64,000 nt of DNA from Rhipicephalus microplus (GCF_043290135.1 NC_134710.1:322311017-322375016), one strand, 5' to 3'; numbered from the stretch's first letter, positions 22,665 to 35,377 are shown. A program made the numbers and translations. Notes: generated by a model from the sequence alone, not told the origin.

Positions 22665-25000
22665 ACAATAGTACAGCATACTCTAAAAAAGTGTCAAGAG
22701 ACATAAACAACGAAAAAAAGCCAGGGCACAGCACATCGGTGCCCAGTAATGAAACCTAATGAGGGGCTAGTTGGTTGTTAGACATGTCAGCCAATCAGCA
22801 GAGTGAAGACGTTACTATTCTGTTGCTACATGGAATGTTTCGCCTTAAAAGCAAGTTCGGACAGAACACGAGGGCTGCTTGTGAAATCGTTAGAAAGAAA
22901 GTGATTACTGAGGTCATTGGTGTGTTCTCCATCGCACAGAAATTAATTTCGTAGCTGACAGGAGATGCTCAAAGAGACAGACCCACGTGTACCCTAAAGA
23001 CCTGTTAGGCCAGTTCTCTTTTCACCAGCACGGAAAGGCTACCTTTTTTTTGTTACCCCAGATTTTGCGTGAATACAATGGTGACCATTTATGTCCTGTT
23101 ATTTCAGTGCGGGCAATGCCGAGGACAATCAACCCGATGAGGTCCAGGACTCAGTCACGCTGCCCTGGTCTTCTCGTTATGCCCAGTGGCAATAATGAAT
23201 AGTGGGCACGCGCGCCTTTCGGCGGAGCAGTGTAGCGGCGATGAAGTAGTGGCCACACGACCGAGACACTTAATGAAAGCCAGATGAGCGCCGCGCCTGC
23301 TGTCTAAAGGACCAGACAAAGACACAAAGTGGACGAGACGTGTGACTCTTTTACTCTAGATTGGATGTGTCCCAATGAAAACAAGCGCTTGACAGTGTGA
23401 CTGGCAGAAGTGCTAACGCGAACAAAGATATAGTACTGGTGAGAGGAGGCGAGGCGGAAAAAGCCATCAATGAGTGGAAGGAAGCGTAATATAAGGGCAA
23501 AATGGTTGTGGCCAGGACCCAGTGATGAAAGGGGGACATGACCCTGAAGAGGTAAGTGGTGCCTCTGGGCCAATAGACTGAGCGATTCCGAAAGGTCTTG
23601 TGTCAATAAAGGGCAGCGACGTCGTCGAGAAGGCATTTACGATAGGCAGAGCTCGCGTAGCTTTGCACCCGTGCCAAATATGGATGATGAAGATCTCACA
23701 AAATCGCGTCTGGAGCAGGCCTTTCGAGGTGGACAGTTTCTCGCCACTGTTGAACCGAAAAAGGCAGTGACAGCGCCTTCGCAAAGGTACAGCGGCATCG
23801 AGGGGACGCAAGGAACGCGTCTTGGTCACAGAATTGAGCAAACACCGATGTGCTCACAACAGATGCTCCAGGATGAAATGGAGAGAAAAGACGCGACAGC
23901 AGCAGTCGAAATGCCAATCGTTTCGTGGGCTCGGGTTTCTGGTGATGAAATTTCTTGCCTGAAAGAAGCTGGGTGACAAACGCATTCGGGACAATTTTTT
24001 TTCAGAGGGCCGAAGGGCATTCCGCTTATTTGGCTCAGGAGGAAAGCGACATTCATTTCGGATCAACAGCTGTGTCTCGCAAGCTCCGCGCTCTATGTGG
24101 TAACCTTTACCCTCCCCCCCTCTTACTTTCTTCCTCTCTAAAGGCTCGCTCATCCACGTCCTCCATACAGCCTGTGCCCCAAGGGCATGACGCGTCAACA
24201 GCAATGGAACGTTGGGGGCGTACAGGTCGTTACGTCTTTTCGAAGTTCCACTTTTGAGATAGACAAGGCACTTTGCGAAGCGGATACGACAGTACACGGA
24301 GATGCTGAAAAAATTATATGCGCGCCGCAGCGCCGAGATGCCTCGCATGATGGCTTCGCGATGGCTAAATACTTAGGTTACACCAATTATATGGGCCCGA
24401 GGGCTCGAAAATATACCTTCAAATAGCGTTATATTGGCTGCTACTGCCCTGCTCTATGGTCGCAATGTAGAAATAATTGACAAAAAGCAAGAAACGAACT
24501 GATGCTAGAAAACATAACAAAAACACAAGACCAGGACAGACAACCATGAAGTTGTAGAAAACGGGGATAACATGGTATTTAGACGTGTAGTATATAGTGC
24601 TGAACCCCGAGCGCAGTGCAAGAGTACTTTTGGTGAGAGAACTCTGGGACTATACTCTGCGCGATAATGTTCTGCTTCGCAAGTACCCGAAAGATGGCCC
24701 TGGTCCCCCCCCCCTTTTTTTGGTGTAGTAAAGCCCCATGACGTAGGAAAGTAGCGGTGCTCATTTATCGTCGCCACAACACCTTCGCCGCGCCGCCAAC
24801 CTCCTACCTTATCACCCCCTCTTTCGCGGTGCCGCTCTGTGCATGTTGCTTGGTTGATATGGTGAGATAACGCAGTTTTCTCACATTTGGAAACCATCAC
24901 CTACGTGCCGATTGTACTTTGCGAAATTTGCCAGCAACTGGCCATGGTCGTCAGTCCACCGAGCCATCTATCGGCATGCCGCAAACGAGAAAATAATCAG
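22665..25000. other. Unassigned sequence up to the palindrome
   Basis: It holds overlapping open frames of 101 codons (+, 23671-23976) and 164 codons (-, 23854-24348), with no recognisable domain or conserved splice context. A run of C followed by T lies at ~24706-24721. I do not call a gene. Confidence 0.35.
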
Positions 25001-27258
25001 GGCCCGGATTCACAAAACTGACTTACGAAAACATTTTTACGCAAGAGAAATTTTGTTGCGTAAGTCGATTCACGAAACGAAAAAACGTCGTAAGTGGCCA
25101 TAGTTGCACATCGGCCACTGCAAATAAAGCGCGCTGTGACTGCCCGGGAACATGTCAGCGATGGTGATGCAGTTGCTATATTTGCTTACGTCACTGAAAA
25201 GTGCTCGTAAGTGGATTCACGAAGCGAAATTGTGCGTAAAAACAGCATGGCTGAGAGAAAATCCCAAGAGTGGTCCGGACCACTCTTAGGAACAATGTGG
25301 CTACTTAGAACCTGCTGCCGCAGCGGTATACTTTGATGCCCTGGCTGGTTTTGAGTTAATTCACGCCCGTTAAGGGCTGCCTGATGACTGCTGGTGCGTT
25401 TTTATTTCTTTCGGCGCTTCGAGCTTCGCGTGTTGTTTCTCTTGTACGCAGTGGATGGTGTTGACAACCACCACCGTCCAATAAGTTCGAAGTCGCAGTA
25501 ATTGAAGAATTCTATTTGGCGTCAATGGCATAAAACTACGCATGTAAAGATTTGTGGTTGGATGAAAACCAATCTGATACGTGAATGGTCGCTGCATTCG
25601 AACGCGACATGGCATAGGATCAACCTTATTTGTTACGTTGTTGTGTTGCGCCCCATCTCATCCAATGAAAAGTGCGACTCGAGATCCTTGCCTCATTGGT
25701 GGAAATTACCACCAAAGAGGTTAATGGGAGCACATTCTTTGCACGCTATTCGAAATAAAAATGAGAGGAAGTTTTCAGTGAGTGGTTCATAAAGTTTGTG
25801 CTCTAGTGTACTTTCATTGGCTCTAACTGTCCAATGGTTGCGATCTCTGAAATACAGCTGTCGATACACTTTGGGACGATCTGGAACAAAGCGTACTTTG
25901 TAAACCAAAGCCTATTAGGGGTGCGCGTGATTACGCATGGAACTACAAACAAATCATGCATCTTCACCCTCACTGTTCAGACACCGATATGGACCATGAT
26001 AATATGGCAAGCAATCGGAATAAAATGGCCCTAGTAACTTTGTATGACACCGAAAATATGCAAACCCTCACGATTCTGGAGCAAACCTTCGCTGAATTCA
26101 TCCCTGCGTCAATTACCAGCCATTTAACTTGGCGCACGAACATCATTCAAAGGTAGAGCGAGCCACTGACATGTATTTTGTGCGACGCAGCGGCCACTTA
26201 ACCTGAGAATAATAGCGTTGCGAAGGCGAATCCCCTGTCGCATGCTCTGATCGAAGCAGACGACAAACGCGAGCAGACGACGGCTTGGCCGACAGGCACA
26301 GCTTGTGATTGGTTGTGAAGCAATACCCTCTACATCAGCTCACTCCGTGACGATGCCAAAACACTTCTTTCATCTGGCACGCCTGTCCTGTTCGTCATAT
26401 CACCCCCCCTCGCACATAAGAGAAATTTTTTTCACGCCGTGAAAATAGTGCAAGTACTTTCTAAGAGCTCTCTTACGTGTGGTGCAGTTGTCGAAAACAA
26501 CATGGCGTCGTAAACAGCATATCGGTCGGTGCGACTTTCAGCAAATGCTTCTCGCACGAGTTACTTCAGCGTTTGACCGGATGTGTTGCGATTACAGCAG
26601 CTCTTTCAGTGCGTGTGAGCAGTGCGGAAAGCTGTGGCAGTGCAATGGTGTACGGTGAAGCGCAGCGAAGCCTGTGCGTCGGTGTGGTTATCAAGCGGGG
26701 ATCGGCGTCGATGAATCGACGGCAACTAGCACTCGAGAAGCCTGCAATGTGTGTTTGTGTGCCGGTAACAGTGCGTTCGCTTGACTTTCCAGTCTCTCAG
26801 TTGGGTGCTGTGCGACATTTCGGATTGACAGCGTTTTGACACGTTACTTGAGTGACCCCAAGTACGTACGGAAACGTATGAACTACGCGCTCGGTTCTTG
26901 CTTCGCCACTAGTTAGCCCGTACGCTTCTATTTACTTGAGAGCAATGTACTGTTCGGGAGTGAAACGATGTTCGTTGTGAACAGTGGTGCTGTGTTGACG
27001 TTCCAAGACTTGCGAACAAGCTGTGCTCGTGTCACCGAAAATTGAAAGACAGCGTTGATAACTGTTTTGCCCGGCGAAGTTGTGGTGGGGCAGCTTGGCG
27101 CTTTTGTTTATTAAGTCGTCACTTCTCCTTTTTGTGATAACCATAGTCCTAGCGCTGTGATGTGATCAACCAAAACTGCGAGATGCTACATTCTGTTGCG
27201 GATCGTGATACTTTGGAAGCGCGCCTAGACTGTTCTTCGGTAACAACTTGAGAGTTCT

Positions 27259-29812
27259 ATGTGGCAGCGAGAGCCCGTGAACGTCAAGCTTGCCTTCGGC
27301 CCCCAGAAAAAGCAAAGATTTCACCGGTGCCTTGCTTTGGATGAAGTTGTGGGCCAATATCGCCTAACTACAGGTTTCCGAGTTCGTCTGGCCATCGTTT
27401 TTCACGGCACTAGAGCCTTGACAACAGCCGGTCATGGCCAGTTCTTACACTTTATCAATGGACGTGCACGCCTGGCGAGCCCTTCATTGCTGTCATTGGC
27501 AGCTCCAATCTGCAGATGCCCTTTGCCTGTTGGCCGTACTTGGTTCCTCATGACACCGACGGCTACTAAATGCTGCCATCGGTGAGTTCACCTTGCAGAA
27601 CTAAATTTCAACAGTACTATAATTCACGCAGTTCTATAACGTGTGCAAGCTTTTAAGCCCATCAGATGTAATGTTTCTCTATGGTAAGTTGAAGCATGAA
27701 AAATATACTACTACTGTTATATACATACATATATTATGGAGCAAATACATAAAAAAATTTTGTGATTTGATACAAGTGAGCTCTTGTGTGATTATGAGGT
27801 TGGGCCTGTCGATTGACCACGTTTGATAGTTGGAAAGTTATTGTGAATTTATTTTTCAGAAGCCAGGTTGCACTTAAAAAATTTATGTTATTTTGGAAAA
27901 TTAGTTCTATAGACGATTACCACTGTGCTAGTACTATACTTCAGTAGGACATATATATTGCGGTACGTAAATTTTACATGAGGCTTCAGTTTATTTCAAA
28001 GTGATTATAGCAGATTGTGGTCACATTAACGAAGTGATAGCTTCCTCAAATAAGTATTAGAAGTGAGTGCTTTAATGATTGTTTTTAAATATCTCGTTTT
28101 TGGTTCTTCACAGATCGCAGAGATTGGTTTGTTAAGGTCCTGTGATTCATCGGTTGAACATTCTGGCACATCAATCCTCATCATTACTTGGAGCACCTGT
28201 ACAAAAATAGGAAGGACGCGTTCTCCCTAACTATGCAAGCCTATGTCACTGCTGGAACTGTTATCATTCAGCGGATGGGGCGTGGAAGCATGCATGGCAG
28301 CCTCATCTGGAAGGACTGCGATCTGCTTGGGAGCTTCGAGCGCACAAAACTGCCTAACGGCTGGCTGTAAGGTTAGTTTTTCTTTAATACATACGATTAC
28401 GTGAACACCACTTACTGTGCACAATTTGAAAACCCAAGCATGGTTGCTTTCAGTGGATACCTGTAATATTCTTACACATAATTCTTATTCAACATTTATA
28501 GAACTAAATTGCAAGATAATTGAGAATGTTGAAAGCTGAAAGCCTGCAGCTTATGAATGAAACTCCAATAATCTGAGGCTCAAAAGCTTGTGCTTTGAAA
28601 CGAGCACAAATACTTTGATTCCTTATTGAGCTCTCGAGCTTGTGACTCCCTCTGTGGATCAAGTGCTCTGGAAGGAAATAGCAAGTGGGTGAAAATTGCC
28701 TGGCTGTTCACAACTTGTAAGGAGAAAGACCTATTGAAGAAGCTTCAGATGACATAGGGCCAGTAACTGCATCTTTTACCTAATGTAGCTTTTTCTCTCT
28801 CAGTGCTGTTGCTTATGTTTCAGCCGAACATGTTCACCACGATTGCATAGTGATATATATTTTTCTACAAATTGTACCTGACATAAGTATGCATTGTTGA
28901 TCTCTAAAGGTGACGTTCAGTGTGTTTCAAAGCCATGGCTTCTCATTTCTCTGTCTGTGGCTAGCCTATTTCAGCAGCAGAGCGATGCAGCTAGCACACA
29001 TGCAATCCAAGTCATGGAGCGCTCCTTTGGTGTTCTGTGCAGGACGCAGCATATCCATCCGGCAAGACACTGGTATCAACAATAATGGTGAGTGTTGGTG
29101 GCACCTGTAGGAGCCCGTTGTGTTTGTTGCGTATGATTATTTCCCCTGATGAAGTGCATTTTTGAAAGGTTTTCTTCATTTAGAATAATAGATGTCCGCA
29201 ACAAGCACACTCATAATCCACAAGTTCTTTGTGTCTTCTAGACTGCCCATTTGCTCCTATACGCAGTACGGTGAGCTGGCTATGTCAGACAGCCTTAATG
29301 TTAGGAACATTGGCTGTTGCGTTGTAATGCAGTCTAACTTGTATTTCTTAGTGAACTTATTTGTGGTCTGCTTCTCGCACCTAGTGTAAAGTCAAAATAG
29401 AAGAAAATTTATTGGCTTTTTATGTCTGGCAGAAGTTTCATGCCTTCATCTATAACATTGTAGTTTTGCTCTTGTATCATATTAAATATATTTTCAGTCT
29501 TCACTGTTTGTGTGTGTGTGTGTGTGTGTGTTGAGGCTTGTCATTGGCTTCTGAAAATACAATATCTGTAAATATGAGCACATAATTGACAACTATACAC
29601 TCTTGCATGTAGCATGGTTGTAACAATGATCTGTATTTTTTTAAGTTCCAGCAGTAACAAGGGGTTTGGTGCTCCACGGTCATGTACAGTGTATCAAGAA
29701 CAGAGCACAGAAGACCAACAAGTCTAAAGGGACTGCCAGTGACTGTTCTCCTGCTCAAAGTTTACAACAGCAGAAAGAGCACATTGTGATGTCAGGAGCA
29801 GCTGCTGCTTAA
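27259..29812 (+). pseudogene. PIF/Harbinger-type transposase remains, left arm
   Basis: Four exon-like blocks with plausible splice sites. Block 1 (27259-27581, donor CG/GTGAGT) has DEVVGQYRLTTGFRVRL, similar to the N-terminal region of Harbinger transposases. Block 2 (28114-28371, after 'ttcttcacag', donor AAG/GTTAGT) has EHLYKNRKDAFSLTMQAY, GSMHGSL and LPNGWL, matching the family's 'NRKG-HSLN-Q…GS-HDS…GWLLGDSGY'. Block 3 (28910-29087, after 'ctctaaag', donor ATG/GTGAGT) has GDVQCVSKPWLL and VMERSFGVL, the last including the catalytic Glu. Block 4 (29652-29812, after 'agttccag') is an open C-terminal stretch ending at TAA. Defects: stops at 28143-28145 (shared with the right arm), 28155-28157 and 28368-28370 (both absent from the right arm), plus a frame change near the end of block 3. 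The first two catalytic Asp positions read Gly. A DDE transposase would cut and paste DNA in the nucleus; this copy cannot. Confidence 0.8.
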
Positions 29813-32800
29813 CTTCTTAGCAGTGCATTATTCAGCAGTTCATTTGCTTGCATTCAAAATTATTTAAATTTTGCATGGAAGATACCAACTATGACACTAA
29901 TTTAAAGGCTGCTGTAGTATTAGTGGGTAAATATTTTTGAGCTGAAGTTTTTAACATGTGTGTTAAGTGCCTGTGCGCCTCTACATTTACATTCCAGAAA
30001 TCACAGCATCCATGGTCGCCAATGGTAACTGTGTCTGCATTCTTTGTAGTACAAGAAGTAAAGCCATGGATGCAGTAATCATGTACTTAGTCGATGTAAT
30101 CCTTCAGTGTACACTCATTTGTATAGCACCAATGATGCCATGAGTGTATAAGCTCTGGGAAGTGAATCTGTGTGGATTATTTTATTTGGAAGGAAGTAGA
30201 TTATCACTACTCCTAGTATATCTTAACAGAAGATTTTAGTGCTTGGGTATTATCCCACTGCCTGTCCGTCCTTCAACAGTCTACTTATCTACTGTGTAAG
30301 TTTAACATTTTTAAATGTATACTTTGCTCGGATAGGTTTGTTCGTAATGTAATGCAAGTGACTTATCATCTATGCAGCTCTACTCAGACTAGAAATAAAA
30401 GTACTTATTTTTATATGTAGCTATACCATGCATTCACTTGTGTTTTTCTAGGTGCCTGTACAATTGTTTAGCCCTACAAAAGTGCTGGTATACTCTAATA
30501 TTGAATCTGGCATCTTAAAATATTTTGTTAGTGGAAGTAAGAATGTGTTTACAATCAATATTACTATCCTCAGATGAACTGTGAAAACTCTGTGGAAATT
30601 TATTTACATTTTTTGAACTTTGTGAAGGCAAATGTTGTTATGTTCTTTTATTGTGGTCCCTTTTTCATGCAAATGACACATAATTACTTTGCAGTGGCAT
30701 AGTATTAGTTGTTATTTTACACATATGTGCTGAGCAACATCGCAGTTGAGGCCAGCAGCAAGACATACATGCAGTGCACTGGAGCATCACCTCACATAGC
30801 GTACAGTCTTTGCCCACCAGTAAACTCAATATTTTTCAAGCAGACTAATAGACAGCTGTATGGGAACTGTGTTGATGTGCAAACTTTGAAGTCTTCTTGA
30901 GGAGTGTTTTTCATCATTTTTGTCCAAGTGAAGTAGCTACCCAAGGCCACAACTGGTGGGAATGTGGTAGTTTCCTCTCTCCAAAAGCACTCTTACCAGC
31001 TGCCTCAATGTTAGCATGGGGTGAATTCACGAACTGGAAAAATAATTGGTCTTTGTTTACTTGGTTGAAATAGTCACTTCCACCATTGAGCCACCACGAC
31101 GCGCCAGAATAGAAACTTTTAGCTAAATAAAGTTGATTCAACTTTTGAGAAGTGTTTTGGGGAAACGAAATAGCACTTATAGCTGTCATTATAAACACTG
31201 TTTGCACCAAGGAGCTTAGTAGCTTATAATTGTATTATTCATGTTTTGTCTAGAATTTACTCGTGCTGTGCCAACTTTCAGCCCAAGTGTCCTAACATGC
31301 TTTGTTAGTGGGTTGTGAATGAGCCAAGCTATGTAAATAAACAGAGTGATATTGCAGACATGTACAAAATATTGATGCACAGCCCTTTTCTTTAGCATGA
31401 CATTGTCAAGGGCTTTATTCTTGTGTTTTTTATAAAAACTGCTTGTCACTGGGCAGCAGCAGAAAACTATGCATCAAGCTTTTGCGAGATAATTCGAGAA
31501 ACACCGTGTTCAGACATAACAGTGCCGGTGGATATCTGTCGTAAGTTACTTTCTGTAGCATATTCAAAATGAGTGTATTAGAATTGTTGTTTTATAGCCA
31601 TTCATTTTAATATTTACACCTGAGTGTATGTATGTATGTATGGGTGTACATATGTATATGTGTGTGTGCGTATATGTATGTATGTATGTATGTATTTATG
31701 TCTGTATGTATGTATGTATGTATCTTTTAAATGAGAATCCGTTTATCATTGGTGAGTAAGTTTGGTAATGATATGGCTGAATTTGTTTCTAGTTATTTCT
31801 CTTTTGAGCCATTATACATTTCAATTTGTTTTGTGCTGCATAAAAATAAATGTAACCTTACAAAGAATATGTGTGTTCGAAGAAGTTTCATTTACCAACC
31901 TACAGTCATGGGCAAGAAATTGGGTAAAATGGAACGAAACTGCGAAGATTAGTTTCGAGCATAGCTACTCTACATGGCATATCTCGTACACATTGCGTTG
32001 GTTGAATATGTCGATTTCAACCTTTCAATTTTAATCAGAATAAGCAAGCTATCACCCGTGGTTGTATATGTGTGTGATATTTATGCATACTGTGATACCG
32101 GTTCGCAATTACAATTAAGGTCACAAACCTAGTCAAGCTGAATACACGATTTTTGTCCATGCACCTTTCATCTGCACTGGAACTGTTGTTAATAAAAAAT
32201 AAACTTCAGTTTAGAAATTTATTCTAATAGCCAAAAGCAGAGTATCTCTTTATCACACAAATCAAATTGCCATTGTTCTGTTCCACTCTGGACAATATGG
32301 GACCCTCTCAGCAGAACTCGATTAACTGCTATAGTTCATTTTAACCATTGACAGCGACATTACACTGAAGCGTGCAGCATGACAAATAGCGGGAGAGAAA
32401 ACACAAACTAATCACTCTGTTTGCATCAGCTCTAACTGTCCGTGCTCTTTGGTCTTGCTGCATGTCATGCTGCCCACCAAATTAGCACGAAAGCGTGCCC
32501 TACAAAGGCAGTCAACTTGGTTGCAAGCAGTTAGCTCACTGCATGTGTAGATTTTCTTCAAAACACCGTGAAGACTGATTGCTGGTCGAATATCTAAACA
32601 CGTGAAAAGTAATATTCCAGGTATGATATTGGTATTTCAGCACTGGACACTTTTGCGATAAGAGAGGATGGAGGAGGAAATTATCAACCCTGAATTGTTT
32701 AATTTTTGAAGGAGCACAATACAGCGCTTTTGGGTCAAAATGGGAGTACAAGAAGCAAGTGCGAAAGCCTACTTCTCAAAAAATTAGTACCCGCCACCAC

Positions 32801-32837
32801 GCATAATGTCAGGCCGGGCAACCTCTTGAAAAAAAAA

Positions 32838-32918
32838 AAGTGCTCAGTGATTCTGCGAATCGAACCAAGTACCTCCTAGATTGTAGTTGAGCGCTGTAAC
32901 CTCTCGTCCACTGCAGCA
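32838..32918 (-). mobile_element. tRNA-like SINE head, left arm
   Basis: On the minus strand it has an A-box-like 'gacgagaggttacagcgc', a long variable-arm region and a B-box-like 'ggttcgattcg', followed by a T-rich tail containing 'cactttttttt'. It resembles the 15.19-kb and 62.34-kb tRNA-like blocks. The same block sits at the mirror position in the right arm, so it was inserted before the arms separated. Confidence 0.55.
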
Positions 32919-34529
32919 TTGCTTGTGTTCGCCTTATTGCTGATATATCGTCATTCCTTCGAATGAAGCCAAATGCAAAAACGTCCCGTGAAACTTTGTC
33001 AAAAATAGAAAAAATAGTTAGAATGCGTTTTCCCAAGGTTACTAGAAGATAGAAACCGCCACGTGTGATTGTATAACCGTGCGCTATTTATTCTTGTACA
33101 TTACTGTCATGACGTTGGGATAGCCGGCTCCAACGTACGCTACCTTCTCATAGTTTTCCGAATATAGATAAGAAAATAAAAATATATATCGGCCTGTGAC
33201 AACGCTAATCAACTATTATGAGTTCACTGTCACTAGTGTCACTTTCACTAGATCAATGCTCAGTTTGCTTTCATTATCGTTATTTAGGAAAGTTTTGGCT
33301 CATTAACTCAACTCTCTTAATTAGCATTGATTCTCACACCTAAGGACAGTCACACTTCATCTCGCTTTCTGAGTGGCTGTCACTCTCATATAACGCGTAC
33401 TCCACTTTTTTATGCTCTCCGAGCATCTGACCCTGTTTTGCGGAGACTTTCCCTGACGTCTGCTGGGCCAGAAAATTGTCTTTATTATCTATCAATTTCA
33501 AGCTTTCGCGAAGCCGAAACGAGAGTCTCTCTCTCTTTTCATCCTTTTCGTACGTGTGATAACGTCTCTCGACCTCAAGACTCGTATACACGTCCCTTGC
33601 TTTGCGCACTCAAACAACGCTGGGCGAAATATTTGCACCGTGTTTTGTGAAAAGCATTAGCACTGAGACACCTCCCGACGAGTCTCCCTCATTTTACGTA
33701 GACATATACCTAAGCGTAAGCGTATGCACGTTCTCGCATTCCGGCTTTATAAAAATGCTGCGGTGCATGGAACCAGCGAAATTGCGCTCACAATTTCATT
33801 TGATTACTGCTGTTATCTATTTCCGCACAATTCGTCGGCAGGCACCAAAGTCGCTCATGTGTCTTGTAATAAGAATATTGTAACAAAGGCTACCTTTAAC
33901 TATAGGTACAAAACACCCTTACGTTCACCACTATACCGTGCTAGATTGCACCGAATTAGTTAAGTAGCAGCGTAGCTTCAATGAAATGTAAGGTAACTGG
34001 TCGCTTTAAGTAGGGGAAGACATTCGAGGCACATTTTCAAACATTACATGCATCCATTTATGTGTGGTTTCATTTATGTGGTACACCTGGAGTGTTGTTT
34101 ACTTGTCTTTGGCGAGATAGTGCATGGATTGCTCGATGACTTAAGGCCATCGAGCAATGTCGTTTTTAGCTACAGTCGTTGATGAAAGGTGAGTGCTTGG
34201 CTTTGCACAGCCCGCCAAAACGCCTATTACAGCGTACGCGGCATCCCGTAAGCGCTGTAGCAGACGCTCGCGGAACTGAAACTTAGATGCAGGAAATCAT
34301 TGGCTGTCATCGTATACTCTCGATGCTAGACGCTTTGCGTGCTACCTTGATATTATCGGCACACACTTCTTTCTTTCCTTGTCGTTTCATCAGCTATCAT
34401 GTGTCCTCCTTGCCCTCTTAAGTGCCGAATAAGTTAAATTCATACCCGCGCTATAGTAATCCCTCCAGATAAGAGAGCTTTTGGCTAAGAAAATGCGTAG
34501 CCAAAGAGAAAGCTTTGTGAATTCGGCCC

Positions 34530-34532
34530 CTG
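34530..34532. other. Palindrome centre: CTG spacer
   Basis: The two inner termini face each other across three bases: GAATTCGGCCC-CTG-GGGCCGAATTC. The spacer is the CWG-type triplet seen as CAG at both outer flanks. The junction itself is nearly perfectly self-complementary. Confidence 0.8.
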
Positions 34533-34554
34533 GGGCCGAATTCACAAAGCTTTC

Positions 34555-34579
34555 ACATTATTCACATTACAAAGCTTTC
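34555..34579. repeat. 25-bp right-arm-specific duplication at the palindrome tip
   Basis: The right arm reads 'ttcacaaagctttc' at 34541-34554 and then a second, altered version ending 'aaagctttc' at 34579 before continuing 'tctttggctac'. The left arm has only one. The extra copy lies 22 bp from the centre. Confidence 0.85.
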
Positions 34580-35140
34580 TCTTTGGCTACGCATTTTCTT
34601 AGCCAAAAGCTCTCTTATCTGGAGGGATTACTATAGCGCGGGTATGAATTTAACTTATTCGGCACTTAAGAGGGCAAGGAGGACACATGATAGCTGATGA
34701 AACGACAAGGAAAGAAAGAAGTGTGTGCCGATAATATCAAGGTAGCACGCAAAGCGTCTAGCATCGAGAGTATATGATGATAGCCAATGATTTGCTGCAC
34801 CTAAGTTTCAGTTCCCCGAGCGTCTGCTACAGCGCTTACGGGATGCCGCGTACGTTGTAAGAGGCGTTTTGGCGGGCTGTGCAAAGCCAAGCACTCGCCT
34901 TTCATCAACGACTGTAGCTAAAAACGAAATTCCTCGATGGCCTTAAGTCATCGAGCAATCCATGCACTATCTTGCCAAGTACAAGTAAACAACACTCCAG
35001 GTGCCCCACATAAATGAAACCACACATAAATCGATGCATGCAATGTAAGAAAATGTGCCTCGAATGTCTTCCCCTGTTTAATGCGACCAGTTACCTTACA
35101 TTTCATTGAAGCTTCGCCGCTACTTAACTAATTCGGTGCA

Positions 35141-35377
35141 GCCCCGCCGCGGTGGTCTAGTGGCTAAGGCACTCGGCTGCTGACCCGCAGGGCGCGGGTT
35201 CGAATCCCGGCTGCGGCGGCTGCATTTCCAATGGAGGCGGAAATGTTGTAGGCCCGTGTGCTCAGATTTGGGTGCACGTTAAAGAACCCCAGGTGGTCTA
35301 AATTTCCGGAGCCCTCCACTACGGCGTCTCTCATAATCATATAGTGGTTTTGGGACGTTAAACCCCACATATCAATC
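35141..35377 (+). mobile_element. Complete Ruka-type tRNA-derived SINE
   Basis: A 237-bp element. The head has an RNA polymerase III A box (tggtctagtggctaaggc, 35153-35170) and B box (gggttcgaatccc, ~35197-35209). The body matches the other copies in this window, and the 3' end reads 'gggacgttaaaccccacat' then ATCAATC. It is flanked by 15-bp direct repeats AACTAATTCGGTGCA at 35126-35140 and 35378-35392. The mirror site in the left arm (~33944-33960) carries a single uninterrupted copy, so the insertion followed formation of the palindrome. This is the best-preserved SINE in the window. It lacks coding capacity and would depend on a LINE for movement. Confidence 0.96.

Larger units (their letters stand above)
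25001..34529 (+). repeat. Left arm of the palindrome
   Basis: Outer terminus at 25001 with subterminal hairpin-like sequence (cttacg…cgtaag, 25020-25065) and the repeated motif 'gattcacgaa' (25068, 25213). Transposase remains lie at 27259-29812 on +. A GC-richer segment (26.2-27.25 kb) lies upstream of them. The 4.7 kb from 29813 to the inner terminus holds a (TG)n tract (29508-29532), a (GTAT)n tract (31625-31723), a tRNA-like SINE on - (32838-32918), and a hairpin TTGCTCGATG…CATCGAGCAA (34131-34159). I recognise no second gene in it. Subterminal sequence near the inner end also folds ('ttggcta…tagccaa', 34482-34505). Confidence 0.9.

Noticed and set aside
23854..24348. 164-codon open frame on the minus strand
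   Set aside because: No recognisable domain, composition like translated non-coding DNA, overlapped by open frames on the other strand, no splice or poly(A) context.
24998..25000. TTA/TAA target duplication typical of many Harbinger elements
   Set aside because: Flanks read CAG at both outer ends, not TWA; a CWG-type duplication fits better.
33327..33963. Conserved frames mirrored at 35376-36020 as a second gene
   Set aside because: They are open in both arms mainly because the arms are near-identical. Several overlapping frames on both strands are equally open and none has recognisable motifs.
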